Shown here in pieces: positions 9,004 through 18,413 of a stretch of 64,000 nucleotides of DNA (position 1 is the stretch's first letter; every line of letters begins with the position of its first letter). Origin of the DNA: Bog-756 sp963845485 (GTDB taxonomy: Bacteria; Actinomycetota; Acidimicrobiia; Acidimicrobiales; RAAP-2). The notes beneath the pieces were generated by a model. The model was not told the DNA's origin and did not search any database. It was given only the letters and a program-made list of their open reading frames with translations. The stretch is from the NCBI GenBank assembly GCA_963845485.1, contig CAWJSI010000015.1, positions 372,001 to 436,000 of the forward strand, given 5' to 3'. Both the position numbers and the translations under genes were made by a program.

Positions 9004-11140
9004 GTGCCCGACTTCGAGGTGGTCTCGCCGTTCCGCCCCGCCGGCGACCAGCCCCAGGCCATCGCCGGGCTGGTCGAAGGGCTGGGTCGCGGCGACCGCT
9101 ATCAGACCCTCCTCGGCATCACCGGATCGGGCAAGACCGCCACCATCGCCTGGACCATCGAGGCGGTCCAGCGTCCCACCCTGATCATCGAGCCCAACAA
9201 GTCCCTGGCCGCGCAGCTGGCCGCCGAGTTGAAGGAGTTCTTCCCGCGTAACCGGGTGGAGTACTTCGTCTCCTACTACGACTACTACCAGCCCGAGGCC
9301 TACGTGCCGTCCTCGGACACCTACATCGAGAAGGACTCGTCCATCAACGACGAGATCGACCGGCTGCGCCACGCATGCACCTCGTCACTGCTCCTGCGGC
9401 CCGACACCATCGTGGTGGCCTCGGTCTCGTGCATCTACGGCCTCGGCTCGCCCGACGAGTACCGCGACCGGATCGTGGCCCTGCGCCCGGGCGAGGTCCA
9501 CGACCAACGGGCGCTCCTCCGCCGCCTGGTGGAGCTGCAGTACTCCCGAAACGACGCCACCTTGTCCCGTGGCCAGTTCCGGGCCCGCGGGGACACCGTC
9601 GAGATCCACGCCGCCTACGAGAGCCAGGCCGTACGCATCGAGTTCTTCGGCGACACCGTGGAGAGGATCCGGCCGTTCGACGTCCTCACCGGGGAGATCG
9701 GCGACGATCTCGAAGAGCTGGTGGTCTTCGCCAACACCCACTACGGCACCGGCGACGAGCGGATGCGTCGGGCCGTCGAGAGTATCGAAGCCGAACTCCG
9801 CCAACGCCTCCCCGAACTGACCGACGCCGGCAAGCTCCTCGAGGCCCAGCGCCTGCGGATGCGCACCGAGTACGACCTCGAGATGCTGGCCGAGACCGGG
9901 GTGTGCAGCGGGGTGGAGAACTACAGCCGGCACCTCGACGGGCGGTCGGCGGGGGAGGCGCCGTTCACCTTGCTCGACTTCTTCCCGAAGGACTTCCTCG
10001 TGGTGTTGGACGAGAGCCATGTGGCGGTCCCCCAGCTGCGGGGTCAGTACGCCGGGGACCGTTCACGCAAAGAGACCCTGGTCGACCACGGGTTCCGGCT
10101 GCCCTCGGCCATGGACAACCGCCCCCTGCGATTCGAGGAGTTCATCGAGCGCACCGGACAGGTCATCCTCCTCTCGGCCACCCCCGGGCCCTGGGAACTC
10201 GAACACAGCGCCAACGTCGTCGAGCAGGTAATCCGGCCCACGGGGCTGGTCGACCCCGAGGTGGACATCGTGCCGACCACCGGCCAGATCGACGACCTGC
10301 GCGCCCGGATCGACAAGACGGTGGCCGGGGGCCACCGGGTCCTCGTCACCACCCTGACCAAGAAGATGGCCGAGGACCTCACCGACTACCTGGCCGAACA
10401 GGGGGTGCGAGTCCAGTACCTGCACTCGGACGTGGACACCATGGCCCGGATCGAGATCCTCCGGGAGCTCCGGCTCGGGGCCTTCGACGTCCTGGTCGGC
10501 ATCAACTTGCTACGCGAGGGCTTGGACCTGCCCGAAGTGGCGCTGGTGGCCATCCTCGACGCCGACAAGGAGGGGTTCCTCCGTTCGGCTTCGTCCCTCA
10601 TCCAGACCATGGGCCGGGCGGCCAGGAACGTGAACGGACGGGTGGTCATGTACGCCGACACCATCACCGACTCCATGACCACGGCCATCGGGGAGACCCA
10701 GCGGAGGCGGGCCCGCCAGATCGCCTACAACCAAGCCCACGGGATCGATCCCCGCACCATCACCAAGTCGGTCACCGACATCCTGGAGCGGGTGCGTGGC
10801 GAAGGCGGGGGATCAGCCGCCATCACCTCGGGAGCCAACGAGGGAGCCAGCAGCGGGCGCAGCGGTCGGACCCGTGGAGGCCGCAGCACGCGTCGACCCC
10901 CGCGCCGTGGCCGCCGAGATGGCCCAGGCGCTCGGACCCGATGCCGACGAGCTGTCCAGTCTGATCCACCGGCTCGACCTCGAGATGAACAAGGCGGCCG
11001 AAGAGCTGCGTTTCGAAGAGGCCGCCCTCCTCCGCGACGAGGTGGCCGAACTGCGGGCCCTGCTCGTCCGGGATCCCGTCGACGGGACTCCGGTCCTGGT
11101 GGGCGAGACCGCCGACGTCGACGCGGGTGCGAGCTCCTGA
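9004..11140 (+). CDS. uvrB: Excinuclease ABC subunit B, frameshifted near the C-terminus
   Basis: UvrB is the damage-verifying helicase-like subunit of nucleotide excision repair. It is loaded by UvrA and then binds UvrC. Helicase motif I is GITGSGKT; the beta-hairpin YYDYYQPEAYVP, the DESH Walker B box, LLSATPG and the GRAARNVNG motif VI are all present. After ILERVRGEGGG the sequence leaves the coding frame. The UVR domain that binds UvrC (LSSLIHRLDLEMNKAAEELRF region) is read one frame over and ends at 11140. One extra base around 10850-10862 explains this and gives a 711-residue protein, a normal length. Left uncorrected, the frame runs to 11190 with an Arg/Gly-rich nonsense tail and no UVR domain. 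A sequencing error is likely because the gene is otherwise intact and highly conserved. Confidence 0.9.
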
Positions 11141-11170
11141 CCGGCCGCCGGACCCCCCCTCTCGCACCGG

Positions 11171-11176
11171 TATCCT
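11171..11176 (+). promoter_or_regulatory. -10-like element of uvrA (leaderless)
   Basis: TATCCT ends seven bases before the ATG of uvrA, with no ribosome-binding site between. It suggests uvrA has its own promoter although it lies only about 40 bases after uvrB. Confidence 0.5.
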
Positions 11177-11182
11177 CACCCA

Positions 11183-14100
11183 ATGGCTGATCGTTTGGTG
11201 GTCCGAGGCGCGCGTGAGCACAACCTCCAAGATGTCTCCTTGGACCTCCCGCGGGACGAGCTCATCGTGTTCACCGGACTCTCGGGATCGGGCAAGTCCT
11301 CCCTCGCCTTCGACACCATCTACGCCGAGGGGCAGCGCCGCTACGTGGAGTCCCTCTCGGCCTACGCCCGTCAGTTCCTCGGACAGATGGACAAGCCCGA
11401 CGTGGACTTCATCGAAGGACTCTCGCCGGCCATCTCCATCGACCAGAAGTCGTCGTCCCGCAACCCTCGTTCGACGGTCGGGACGGTCACCGAGGTCTAC
11501 GACTACCTGCGGCTCCTCTACGCCCGCATCGGGAAGCCCCACTGCCCCACGTGCGGTCGGCCGGTCGTGCGCCAGAGCCCACAACAGATCGTGGACCGCA
11601 TCCTGGCCATGGACGAGGGCACCCGATTCATGGTGCTGGCACCCGTCGTCCGGGGGCGCAAAGGGGAGTACGGCGCCCTCCTCGACGACTTGGCCAAGCA
11701 GGGATTCGCCCGGGCCCGGATCGACGGGGACACCGTCGAGCTGGCCGACCGGGAGCAACTGGACCTCGCCCGCTACGAGCAGCACACCATCGAAGTAGTG
11801 GTGGACCGCCTGGTCCGAAGAGACGACATCCGGCGGCGCCTCACCGAGTCGTTGGAGACGGCCCTCTCCCTGGCCGAAGGGGTGGCTGAGATCGTGGTGG
11901 TGGACGCCGACGGCGTCGAGGAGGAGGCCATCACCTTCAGTCAGCACCTGGCCTGCACCTTCGACGGCCTGAGCTTCGAGGACCCCGCCCCCCGGAACTT
12001 CTCGTTCAACTCGCCCTACGGGGCCTGCCCGGCCTGCACCGGACTCGGCACCAAGTTCGAGGTCGACCCGGACCTGGTCGTGCCCGACCCCACCAAGTCC
12101 CTGGCCGAAGGAGCGCTCGCCCCCTGGGCCGGCGCCCGGAGCGAGTACTTCGCCCGGGTGGTGGCGGCGGTGGCCGATCTGGGCGGGTTCGCGGTCGACA
12201 CGCCCTGGGAGCAGCTGAGCAAGGCCGATCGCAAGCTCGTCCTCTACGGAGCCGGGTCAAAGCAGGTCCACCTCAAGTACCGCAACCGCTACGGCCGACA
12301 GCGCTCGTTCCACACCGCCTACGAAGGCATCGTGCCCTGGCTCCAGCGCCGACACGTCGAGGCCGACTCCGACTTCCTGCGCGACAACCTGGAGAACTTC
12401 CTGCGGGAGGTGCCCTGCCCGGTCTGTGGCGGGGCCCGGCTGAGGCCCGAGTCCCTCGCCGTCACCGTCGGGGGCTACAACATCTTCGCCCTCTGCTCGC
12501 TGTCCATCGGCAAGGCGGTGGACGTGGTGGCCTCCCTCGACCTCTCGGACCGGGACCACCTCATCGCCGACCGGGTCTTCCGCGAGGTGCGAGAGCGCAT
12601 GCAGTTCCTCTTGGACGTGGGCCTCGACTACCTGACCCTCGCTCGCTCGGCCACCACCCTGTCGGGGGGCGAGGCCCAGCGGATCCGCCTGGCCAGCCAG
12701 ATCGGTAGCGGCCTGGTCGGGGTGCTCTACGTCCTGGACGAGCCCTCGATCGGCCTCCACCAGCGGGACAACCAGCGGCTCATCGGGACACTCAAGCGCC
12801 TCCGGGACCTGGGCAACACCGTCATCGTGGTGGAGCACGACGAGGAGACCATCCGGGTGGCCGACCATGTGGTCGACGTCGGACCCGGGGCGGGTGAGCA
12901 CGGGGGACGGATCGTTCACTCCGGACCGGTCACCGGGCCCGGGGGGCTCGAGTCCAACGCCGACTCCCTGACCGGGCAGTACATCTCCGGTGCCAAGTCC
13001 ATCCCGGTGCCGGGCATGCGCCGGCCCGGGAGCGGGGAGTCCCTGACCGTGGTGGGAGCCCGTGAGCACAACCTCCACAATGTGGACGCCGAGTTCCCCC
13101 TGGGCCGGCTGGTGGCCGTGACCGGCGTGTCGGGGTCGGGCAAGTCCACGCTGGTCAACGACATCCTCCTGCGGTCCCTGGCCAAGCAGGTCCACCGGGC
13201 CAAGACCCTGCCCGGCCTCCACCGGACGATTACCGGCGTCGCCCACGTGGACAAAGTGGTGGAGGTCGACCAGGCCCCCATCGGGCGCACGCCCCGCTCC
13301 AACCCCGCCACCTACACCGGGGTGTTCGACCACATCCGGAGGCTGTTCAGCCAGACCCAGGAGGCCAAGGTCCGCGGCTATCAGCCGGGTCGGTTCTCCT
13401 TCAACGTGAAAGGCGGCCGGTGCGAAGCGTGCTCGGGGGACGGGACCATCCGCATCGAGATGCACTTCCTCCCCGACATCTACGTGCCCTGTGAGGTGTG
13501 CCACGGCGCCCGTTACAACCGGGACACCCTGGAGGTCACCTTCCGGGGCAAGACCATCGCCGACGTGCTCGAACTCTCGTGCGAGGAGGCCCTCGGCTTC
13601 TTCGCCCACCAGCCTCCCATCGCCCGCCATCTCCAGACCCTGGTCGATGTGGGCCTCGGCTACATCCGCCTGGGCCAGCCGGCGCCCACCCTGTCCGGGG
13701 GTGAGGCACAGCGGGTCAAGCTCGCCTCCGAGCTGAGCCGCCGGTCGACCGGGCACACCCTCTACGTCCTCGACGAGCCCACCACAGGGCTGCACTTCGA
13801 CGACGTCCGCAAGCTCCTCGACGTCCTCAGCCGTCTGGTGGACCAGGGGAACACGGTCATCGTCATCGAGCACAACCTCGATGTCATCAAGAGCGCCGAC
13901 TGGGTGATCGACCTCGGACCCGAGGGCGGGGACAAGGGTGGCACCATCGTGGCCGTCGGGACGCCCGAGGACGTCGCCGCCACCGTGGGCAGCTACACCG
14001 GCCAGGTCCTGGCCCCCTTGCTCGGCATCACGCCGGGCGCCACCGCCGGCACGGGGAAGGCCAAGACGGCCCGGTCACGGTCGAACGGAAGGGCGACGAC

Positions 14101-14239
14101 GGCCCGGCGGAAGGCCAAGGCCGCCACCGTGGCCGAGCCGAAGGTGAAGACCAAGAAGGCCGCCACCCGCTCGACGACGGCGAGCAAGTCCCCCTCGGTC
14201 AAGGTGCCGGCCCGGGCCAAGGTGGCCGCCTCCCGCTGA
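11183..14239 (+). CDS. uvrA: Excinuclease ABC subunit A with basic C-terminal tail
   Basis: UvrA is the dimeric ABC ATPase that finds DNA lesions and loads UvrB. Walker A motifs are GLSGSGKSS (residue ~33) and GVSGSGKST. The two ABC signatures are LSGGEAQRIRLAS and LSGGEAQRVKLAS. Zinc-finger cysteines are seen in CPACTGLG, in CPVCGGARL and in the second finger CEACSGDG...CEVCHGARYN. The core ends near residue 950 with the usual VAATVGSYTGQVL. After it come about 65 residues rich in Lys, Ala, Arg and Thr, with no counterpart in standard UvrA; it resembles a histone-H1 tail and presumably binds DNA. Length is 1018 residues against ~950 for the family. The start codon is fixed by the promoter hexamer and by RGAREHNLQ. 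Confidence 0.97.
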   Translation: MADRLVVRGAREHNLQDVSLDLPRDELIVFTGLSGSGKSSLAFDTIYAEGQRRYVESLSAYARQFLGQMDKPDVDFIEGLSPAISIDQKSSSRNPRSTVGTVTEVYDYLRLLYARIGKPHCPTCGRPVVRQSPQQIVDRILAMDEGTRFMVLAPVVRGRKGEYGALLDDLAKQGFARARIDGDTVELADREQLDLARYEQHTIEVVVDRLVRRDDIRRRLTESLETALSLAEGVAEIVVVDADGVEEEAITFSQHLACTFDGLSFEDPAPRNFSFNSPYGACPACTGLGTKFEVDPDLVVPDPTKSLAEGALAPWAGARSEYFARVVAAVADLGGFAVDTPWEQLSKADRKLVLYGAGSKQVHLKYRNRYGRQRSFHTAYEGIVPWLQRRHVEADSDFLRDNLENFLREVPCPVCGGARLRPESLAVTVGGYNIFALCSLSIGKAVDVVASLDLSDRDHLIADRVFREVRERMQFLLDVGLDYLTLARSATTLSGGEAQRIRLASQIGSGLVGVLYVLDEPSIGLHQRDNQRLIGTLKRLRDLGNTVIVVEHDEETIRVADHVVDVGPGAGEHGGRIVHSGPVTGPGGLESNADSLTGQYISGAKSIPVPGMRRPGSGESLTVVGAREHNLHNVDAEFPLGRLVAVTGVSGSGKSTLVNDILLRSLAKQVHRAKTLPGLHRTITGVAHVDKVVEVDQAPIGRTPRSNPATYTGVFDHIRRLFSQTQEAKVRGYQPGRFSFNVKGGRCEACSGDGTIRIEMHFLPDIYVPCEVCHGARYNRDTLEVTFRGKTIADVLELSCEEALGFFAHQPPIARHLQTLVDVGLGYIRLGQPAPTLSGGEAQRVKLASELSRRSTGHTLYVLDEPTTGLHFDDVRKLLDVLSRLVDQGNTVIVIEHNLDVIKSADWVIDLGPEGGDKGGTIVAVGTPEDVAATVGSYTGQVLAPLLGITPGATAGTGKAKTARSRSNGRATTARRKAKAATVAEPKVKTKKAATRSTTASKSPSVKVPARAKVAASR

Positions 14240-14298
14240 GGCCGGCTCCGCCGACCCGACCACGTTCCGCCCTCCGGGGTGGTGGCGTGCTGGGGAAC

Positions 14299-15414
14299 TC
14301 AGGTCGTGGCCAGCATCCGCTCCAGGGCCACCCGGGCCCAGGAAGCAGTCTCCTCGTCCACGGTGATGCGATTGCGGACCTCGCCGGCCACGAGGCCTTC
14401 CAGCACCCAGGCCAGATGGGCGGCATCGACCCGGAACATGGTCGAGCACGGGCAGACCAGGGGGTCGAGGGAGACCACCGTCTTGTCCGGTGTCTCGTCG
14501 TCCAACCGCTTGACCAGGTGGATCTCGGTTCCTACCCCGATGACCGACCCCGACGGCGCCTCGGCCACGGCCCGGATGATGTAATCGGTGGAGCCGACCT
14601 GGTCGGCCGCCTCGACCACATCGTGGGCACACTCGGGGTGGACGACCACGATCCCGTCGGGATGCTCGCCCCGGAAGGCCTCGATGTGGGCGGGGCGGAA
14701 GCGCTGATGGACCGAGCAGTGGCCCTTCCATAGCAGGAGGGTCGCCGTCTTCAGGGTGACGTCGTCGAGGCCCCCTTGGTCCAGGCGGGGGTTCCACACG
14801 GCCATGTCCTCGGCTCCGTAGCCCAGCTCGAACCCGGTATTGCGACCGAGGTGCTGGTCGGGGAAGAACAGCACCTGGTCCCCGCGGCTGTGGCCGTGCT
14901 CGTCACGCCCGAGGGCCCAGGTCAAAACGGCCCGGGCGTTGGATGACGTGCACACGACGCCTCCGTGGCGCCCGACGAACGCCTTGAGGGCGGCCGAGGA
15001 GTTCATGTAGGTCACAGGGACCACCCGTTCGACATCGGTGACCCTGGCCAGGCTGTCCCAGGCCTCCTCGACCGAGTCGATATCGGCCATGTCGGCCATC
15101 GAGCAGCCGGCGTTGAGGTCGGGCAGGATCACCTGCTGGTGGGACCCGGTGAGGATGTCGGCCGACTCCGCCATGAAGTGGACCCCACAGAACACCACGA
15201 ACTCGGCCTCGGTCTGCCCGGCGGCGATGCGCGAGAGCCCGAAGGAGTCGCCCCGGGCATCGGCCCAGGCCATCACCTCGTCGCGTTGGTAGTGGTGGCC
15301 GAGGATGAACACCCGGGAGCCGAGGGTGCCCTTGGCCTGCTCGATCCATGCGGCGAGTTGGTCCTGGGTCGCCGTCGTGTAGCGGTCGGGAAGTGCCGTC
15401 TGTAGCCGGAGCAT
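14299..15414 (-). CDS. nadA: Quinolinate synthase A
   Basis: NadA condenses iminoaspartate with dihydroxyacetone phosphate to quinolinate in de novo NAD synthesis and carries an oxygen-sensitive [4Fe-4S] cluster. The three cluster cysteines are visible in VFCGVHFMAE (residue ~74), VHPECAHD (~261) and CPCSTM (~319). Substrate-binding motifs FILGHHYQ, YMNSSAALK and FFPDQHLGRN are also present. The ATG gives 371 residues, and the residues after it align with the family; longer in-frame starts add only low-quality sequence. nadB and nadC are not in the window, so this copy stands alone between uvrA, towards which it converges, and uvrC, from which it diverges. Confidence 0.95.
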   Translation of the reverse strand: MLRLQTALPDRYTTATQDQLAAWIEQAKGTLGSRVFILGHHYQRDEVMAWADARGDSFGLSRIAAGQTEAEFVVFCGVHFMAESADILTGSHQQVILPDLNAGCSMADMADIDSVEEAWDSLARVTDVERVVPVTYMNSSAALKAFVGRHGGVVCTSSNARAVLTWALGRDEHGHSRGDQVLFFPDQHLGRNTGFELGYGAEDMAVWNPRLDQGGLDDVTLKTATLLLWKGHCSVHQRFRPAHIEAFRGEHPDGIVVVHPECAHDVVEAADQVGSTDYIIRAVAEAPSGSVIGVGTEIHLVKRLDDETPDKTVVSLDPLVCPCSTMFRVDAAHLAWVLEGLVAGEVRNRITVDEETASWARVALERMLATT

Positions 15415-15595
15415 TCTGGGTATGACCCCCTGTGGAGGCGCTCCGGTGTATGGCCGGCGGGGACAGCCTGGTCGCCCGTCCGCGGGGATGTCGGCCCCAG
15501 AGCGGTAGATGTCGCCGGAAACCAGGCCGGCGTATCTGCAGTCTATGTCCTCGGGCCGGCGACAGTGCGGTGCGTCGGTCCGAGGCAGGACACGG

Positions 15596-15601
15596 CACAC
15601 T
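15596..15601 (+). promoter_or_regulatory. -10-like element of uvrC
   Basis: CACACT ends seven bases before the GTG at 15608. The spacing is that of the other leaderless genes, but the first base of the hexamer is off consensus (C for T), so this is a weaker call. Confidence 0.3.
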
Positions 15602-15607
15602 GGTGGT

Positions 15608-17548
15608 GTGGTTACCCGCCCGTTACCCGGTTCGATTCCCGACGCCCCCGGCTCCTATCAGTTCATCGACGCCCACGGGCGGGTCATCTACGTCGGCAAG
15701 GCCAAGTCCCTCCGCCAACGCCTCAACTCGTACTTCCAAGATCCGCTGGGATTGGCACCTCGAACAGCCCAGATGGTCAGCCAGGCCGATCACGTCGAGT
15801 GGATGGTGGTCGACTCGGAGTCCGAGGCCCTTCTCCTCGAACACAACCTCATCAAGCAGTTCCAGCCGCGCTACAACGTCCGGCTGAAGGACGACAAGAG
15901 CTATCCGTGGCTGGCCGTGACCATCAACGAGGAGTGGCCGCGTCCCGCCGTGGTGCGGGGCCGCAAACGCAGCGGAGTCCGGTACTTCGGCCCGTATCCC
16001 AACGTGGGGGCCATCCGGGGCACGCTCGATCTGCTGCTGCGGTCCTTCCCCGTCCGGACCTGCTCGGACACCAAATTCCGCCGCCATGAACGTCTGGGCC
16101 GACCCTGCCTGCTCTACCACATCGAACGTTGTTCGGGCCCTTGCGTGGGTGCGGTGACCCATGAGGAGTACGACGGTCTGGTCTCCGACCTCATCTCGTT
16201 CCTCAGCGGTGAGACCGCACCCCTCGAGCGCGGCCTCGAGTCAGCCATGCAGGAGGCGGCGCGGGCCCTCGAGTTCGAGCGGGCCTCGGTCCTCCGGGAC
16301 AAGCTCGAGGCGGTCCGGGCCGCCGACGCCGTGCGCCAGATGGAGCTGGCCAGTCGGGAGGACCTCGATGTGTTCGGCGTGGCCGAAGACGAGCTGGAGG
16401 CGGCCGTCCAGGTCTTCCACGTGCGGTCGGGCAAGGTGGTCGGTCGGCTGGCCCTGTTCGTCGACAAGGTAGAGGAGCTGACCCCCGGCCAACTGATGGA
16501 GCGGGTCCTGGTGGACGTCTACGCCGACCCGGCATCGGGGATCCCCCGCCAGGTACTCGTACCCACCATGCCCGAGGACGCTGACGCCGTGGTCGAGTAC
16601 CTCACCGAGCGGCGACCGGGACCGGTCGCCCTCCGGGTGCCCCTGCGGGGGACCAAGCGGGAGCTGCTCGGGACGGTGGAGCAGAACGCCAAGGAGTCCT
16701 TCGTCCGCCATCGCCTGCAGCGGACGTCGGACCACAACAGCCGGGCCCGGGCCCTCGAGTCCCTCCAGAGCGAGCTCGGCCTGCCCGAGGCTCCGCTACG
16801 GATCGAGTGCTACGACATGAGCCACCTACAGGGCACCGACTATGTGGGGTCCATGGTGGTCTTCGAGGACGGCCTGCCGAAGAAGAGTGACTACCGGCAC
16901 TTCCGGGTGGCGACGGTTGCCGGGAACGACGACTACGCGGCCATGGAAGAGGTCCTTACCCGACGCCTCACGTCACTGCTGGCCGACGACACCGCCATGC
17001 ACGCCGGGACGGGGACGGGGGAGGGGACCGGAGGCAACGGATCGGCCGCACCGGTGGCGGCCACGTCCAAGCGGCGGTTCGCCTATCCTCCCCAGCTCCT
17101 CCTCCTCGACGGCGGCCTCGGCCAGCTCAACGTGGGTGTGCGCGTGCTCGACCAACTCGGCTTGACCGATCGGATTCCCATCGCCTCGCTGGCCAAGAGC
17201 TTCGAGGAGGTCTACCGGCCCGGCCGCTCGGAGCCCTACCGCCTCTCCCGCCAGTCCGAGGGCCTGTACCTGCTCCAGCGGCTGCGCGACGAGGCCCACC
17301 GCTTCGCCATCTCGTACCACCGGACCCTCCGGGGCAAGCGCATGACCATCGGCGCCCTGGACGGGGTCAGCGGACTCGGGCCCAAGCGTCGTGAGCGCCT
17401 CATCGAGCAGTTCGGCGGCCTGGCCGAGCTGCGAAAGGTATCGAGAGAGGAGCTGCTCGGCGTATCGTGGTTACCGGCCGAGGTGGGTGCGTCGGTCTTC
17501 GAGCGGCTGCACACGCCCATGGCGCCCAGTGGACCTGCCGGGCGGTAG
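15608..17548 (+). CDS. uvrC: Excinuclease ABC subunit C
   Basis: UvrC makes both incisions around the lesion bound by UvrB. The GIY-YIG nuclease domain is at residues ~10-95 (GSYQFIDAHGRVIYVGKAKSLRQR split by the GRVIYVGK core). A Cys-rich stretch follows (RPCLLYHIERCSGPCVG). The UVR domain that contacts UvrB reads EAARALEFERASVLRDKLEAV at ~215-240. The RNase-H-like nuclease begins at IECYDMSHLQGTDYVGSMV. The C-terminal helix-hairpin-helix DNA-binding motifs are LDGVSGLGPKRRERLIEQFG and LLGVSWLP. The product is 646 residues with the GTG at 15608. The stop is 13 bases before rapZ, so uvrC, rapZ and yvcK form an operon, as in most actinobacteria. Confidence 0.95.
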   Translation: MVTRPLPGSIPDAPGSYQFIDAHGRVIYVGKAKSLRQRLNSYFQDPLGLAPRTAQMVSQADHVEWMVVDSESEALLLEHNLIKQFQPRYNVRLKDDKSYPWLAVTINEEWPRPAVVRGRKRSGVRYFGPYPNVGAIRGTLDLLLRSFPVRTCSDTKFRRHERLGRPCLLYHIERCSGPCVGAVTHEEYDGLVSDLISFLSGETAPLERGLESAMQEAARALEFERASVLRDKLEAVRAADAVRQMELASREDLDVFGVAEDELEAAVQVFHVRSGKVVGRLALFVDKVEELTPGQLMERVLVDVYADPASGIPRQVLVPTMPEDADAVVEYLTERRPGPVALRVPLRGTKRELLGTVEQNAKESFVRHRLQRTSDHNSRARALESLQSELGLPEAPLRIECYDMSHLQGTDYVGSMVVFEDGLPKKSDYRHFRVATVAGNDDYAAMEEVLTRRLTSLLADDTAMHAGTGTGEGTGGNGSAAPVAATSKRRFAYPPQLLLLDGGLGQLNVGVRVLDQLGLTDRIPIASLAKSFEEVYRPGRSEPYRLSRQSEGLYLLQRLRDEAHRFAISYHRTLRGKRMTIGALDGVSGLGPKRRERLIEQFGGLAELRKVSREELLGVSWLPAEVGASVFERLHTPMAPSGPAGR

Positions 17549-17561
17549 CAGAGGTGGATCG

Positions 17562-18413
17562 ATGAGCGAATACCTGGTGGTGACCGGCATGTCCGGGGCC
17601 GGCCGTTCCACGGCCGGGGCCACACTCGAGGACCTGGGCTGGTTCGTCATCGACAACATGCCCTCGGCGCTCATCTCCAAGGTCTCCGAATTGGTGGACG
17701 GCACGGGCTCCGAGCTCGAGCGGGTGGCCTTCGTCGTCGGACGCGGGGGAGGGGACCTCGACGACGTACTGCCGGCCGTGGATGCCTTGGAGGCGGCCCG
17801 CCACCGGGTGCGCATCCTGTTCCTCGATGCCGCCGACGACGTCCTCGTCCGGCGGTTCGAGGGAACCCGGCGCCGCCACCCCCAAGCGGCGCGGGGAGTG
17901 GTCGACTCCATCGCCGACGAACGCCTGCTGCTCAGTGGTCTGCGCGACCGGGCCGACCTGGTCATCGACACCGGCGACCTCAACACCAATCAGCTGCGCA
18001 CGCGGCTGATGGAGGTGTTCGACGAGCACGAGCCGGGGAGCACGATGCAGACGTCCATCGTCTCGTTCGGCTTCAAGCACGGCATCCCCCGCGACGTCGA
18101 CCTCATGTTCGACTGCCGGTTCCTCCCCAACCCGTACTGGGACGAGGCGTTGCGCAGCCACAGCGGTCTGGAGCCCCAGGTGCGCAAGTTCGTGCTCGAC
18201 CGCCCCGAGACCACCGCCTTCTTGGACAAGTTGGACGACCTGCTCACCATGCTGATCCCCTCGTACATCCGGGAGGGGAAGTCCTACCTCACCGTGGCCA
18301 TGGGCTGCACGGGCGGAAGGCACCGTTCGGTGGTCCTGGCCGAGGAGCTGGCCCGCCGGCTGGACGACCACGGCATGCCCACCACCGTCTTCCACCGGGA
18401 CGTCGAGCGATGA
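17562..18413 (+). CDS. rapZ: RNase adapter / nucleotide-binding protein RapZ (YvcJ family)
   Basis: The 283-residue product is a P-loop protein that binds ATP/GTP; in Escherichia coli RapZ directs RNase E to a small RNA, while the role in actinobacteria is less clear. The Walker A motif MSGAGRSTA is at residues 10-18 with the family-typical Arg before Ser. VIDNMPSALI marks the second conserved site. The C-terminal domain keeps SFGFKHGIPRDVDLMFDCRFLPNPYW and AMGCTGGRHRSVVLAEEL. The ATG at 17562 has GAGG upstream. Its TGA overlaps the yvcK ATG (ATGA). Confidence 0.95.
   Translation: MSEYLVVTGMSGAGRSTAGATLEDLGWFVIDNMPSALISKVSELVDGTGSELERVAFVVGRGGGDLDDVLPAVDALEAARHRVRILFLDAADDVLVRRFEGTRRRHPQAARGVVDSIADERLLLSGLRDRADLVIDTGDLNTNQLRTRLMEVFDEHEPGSTMQTSIVSFGFKHGIPRDVDLMFDCRFLPNPYWDEALRSHSGLEPQVRKFVLDRPETTAFLDKLDDLLTMLIPSYIREGKSYLTVAMGCTGGRHRSVVLAEELARRLDDHGMPTTVFHRDVER

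Noticed and set aside
10796..11140. A separate gene starting at GTG 10796 encoding a UVR-domain protein
   Set aside because: It begins inside uvrB without promoter or ribosome-binding site, and joins uvrB perfectly after one base change, so it is treated as the uvrB end.
12257..13873. A 538-residue open frame opposite uvrA, and a 514-residue one at 62422-63966 opposite pyrG
   Set aside because: Both are mirror images of highly conserved genes with no motifs of their own.
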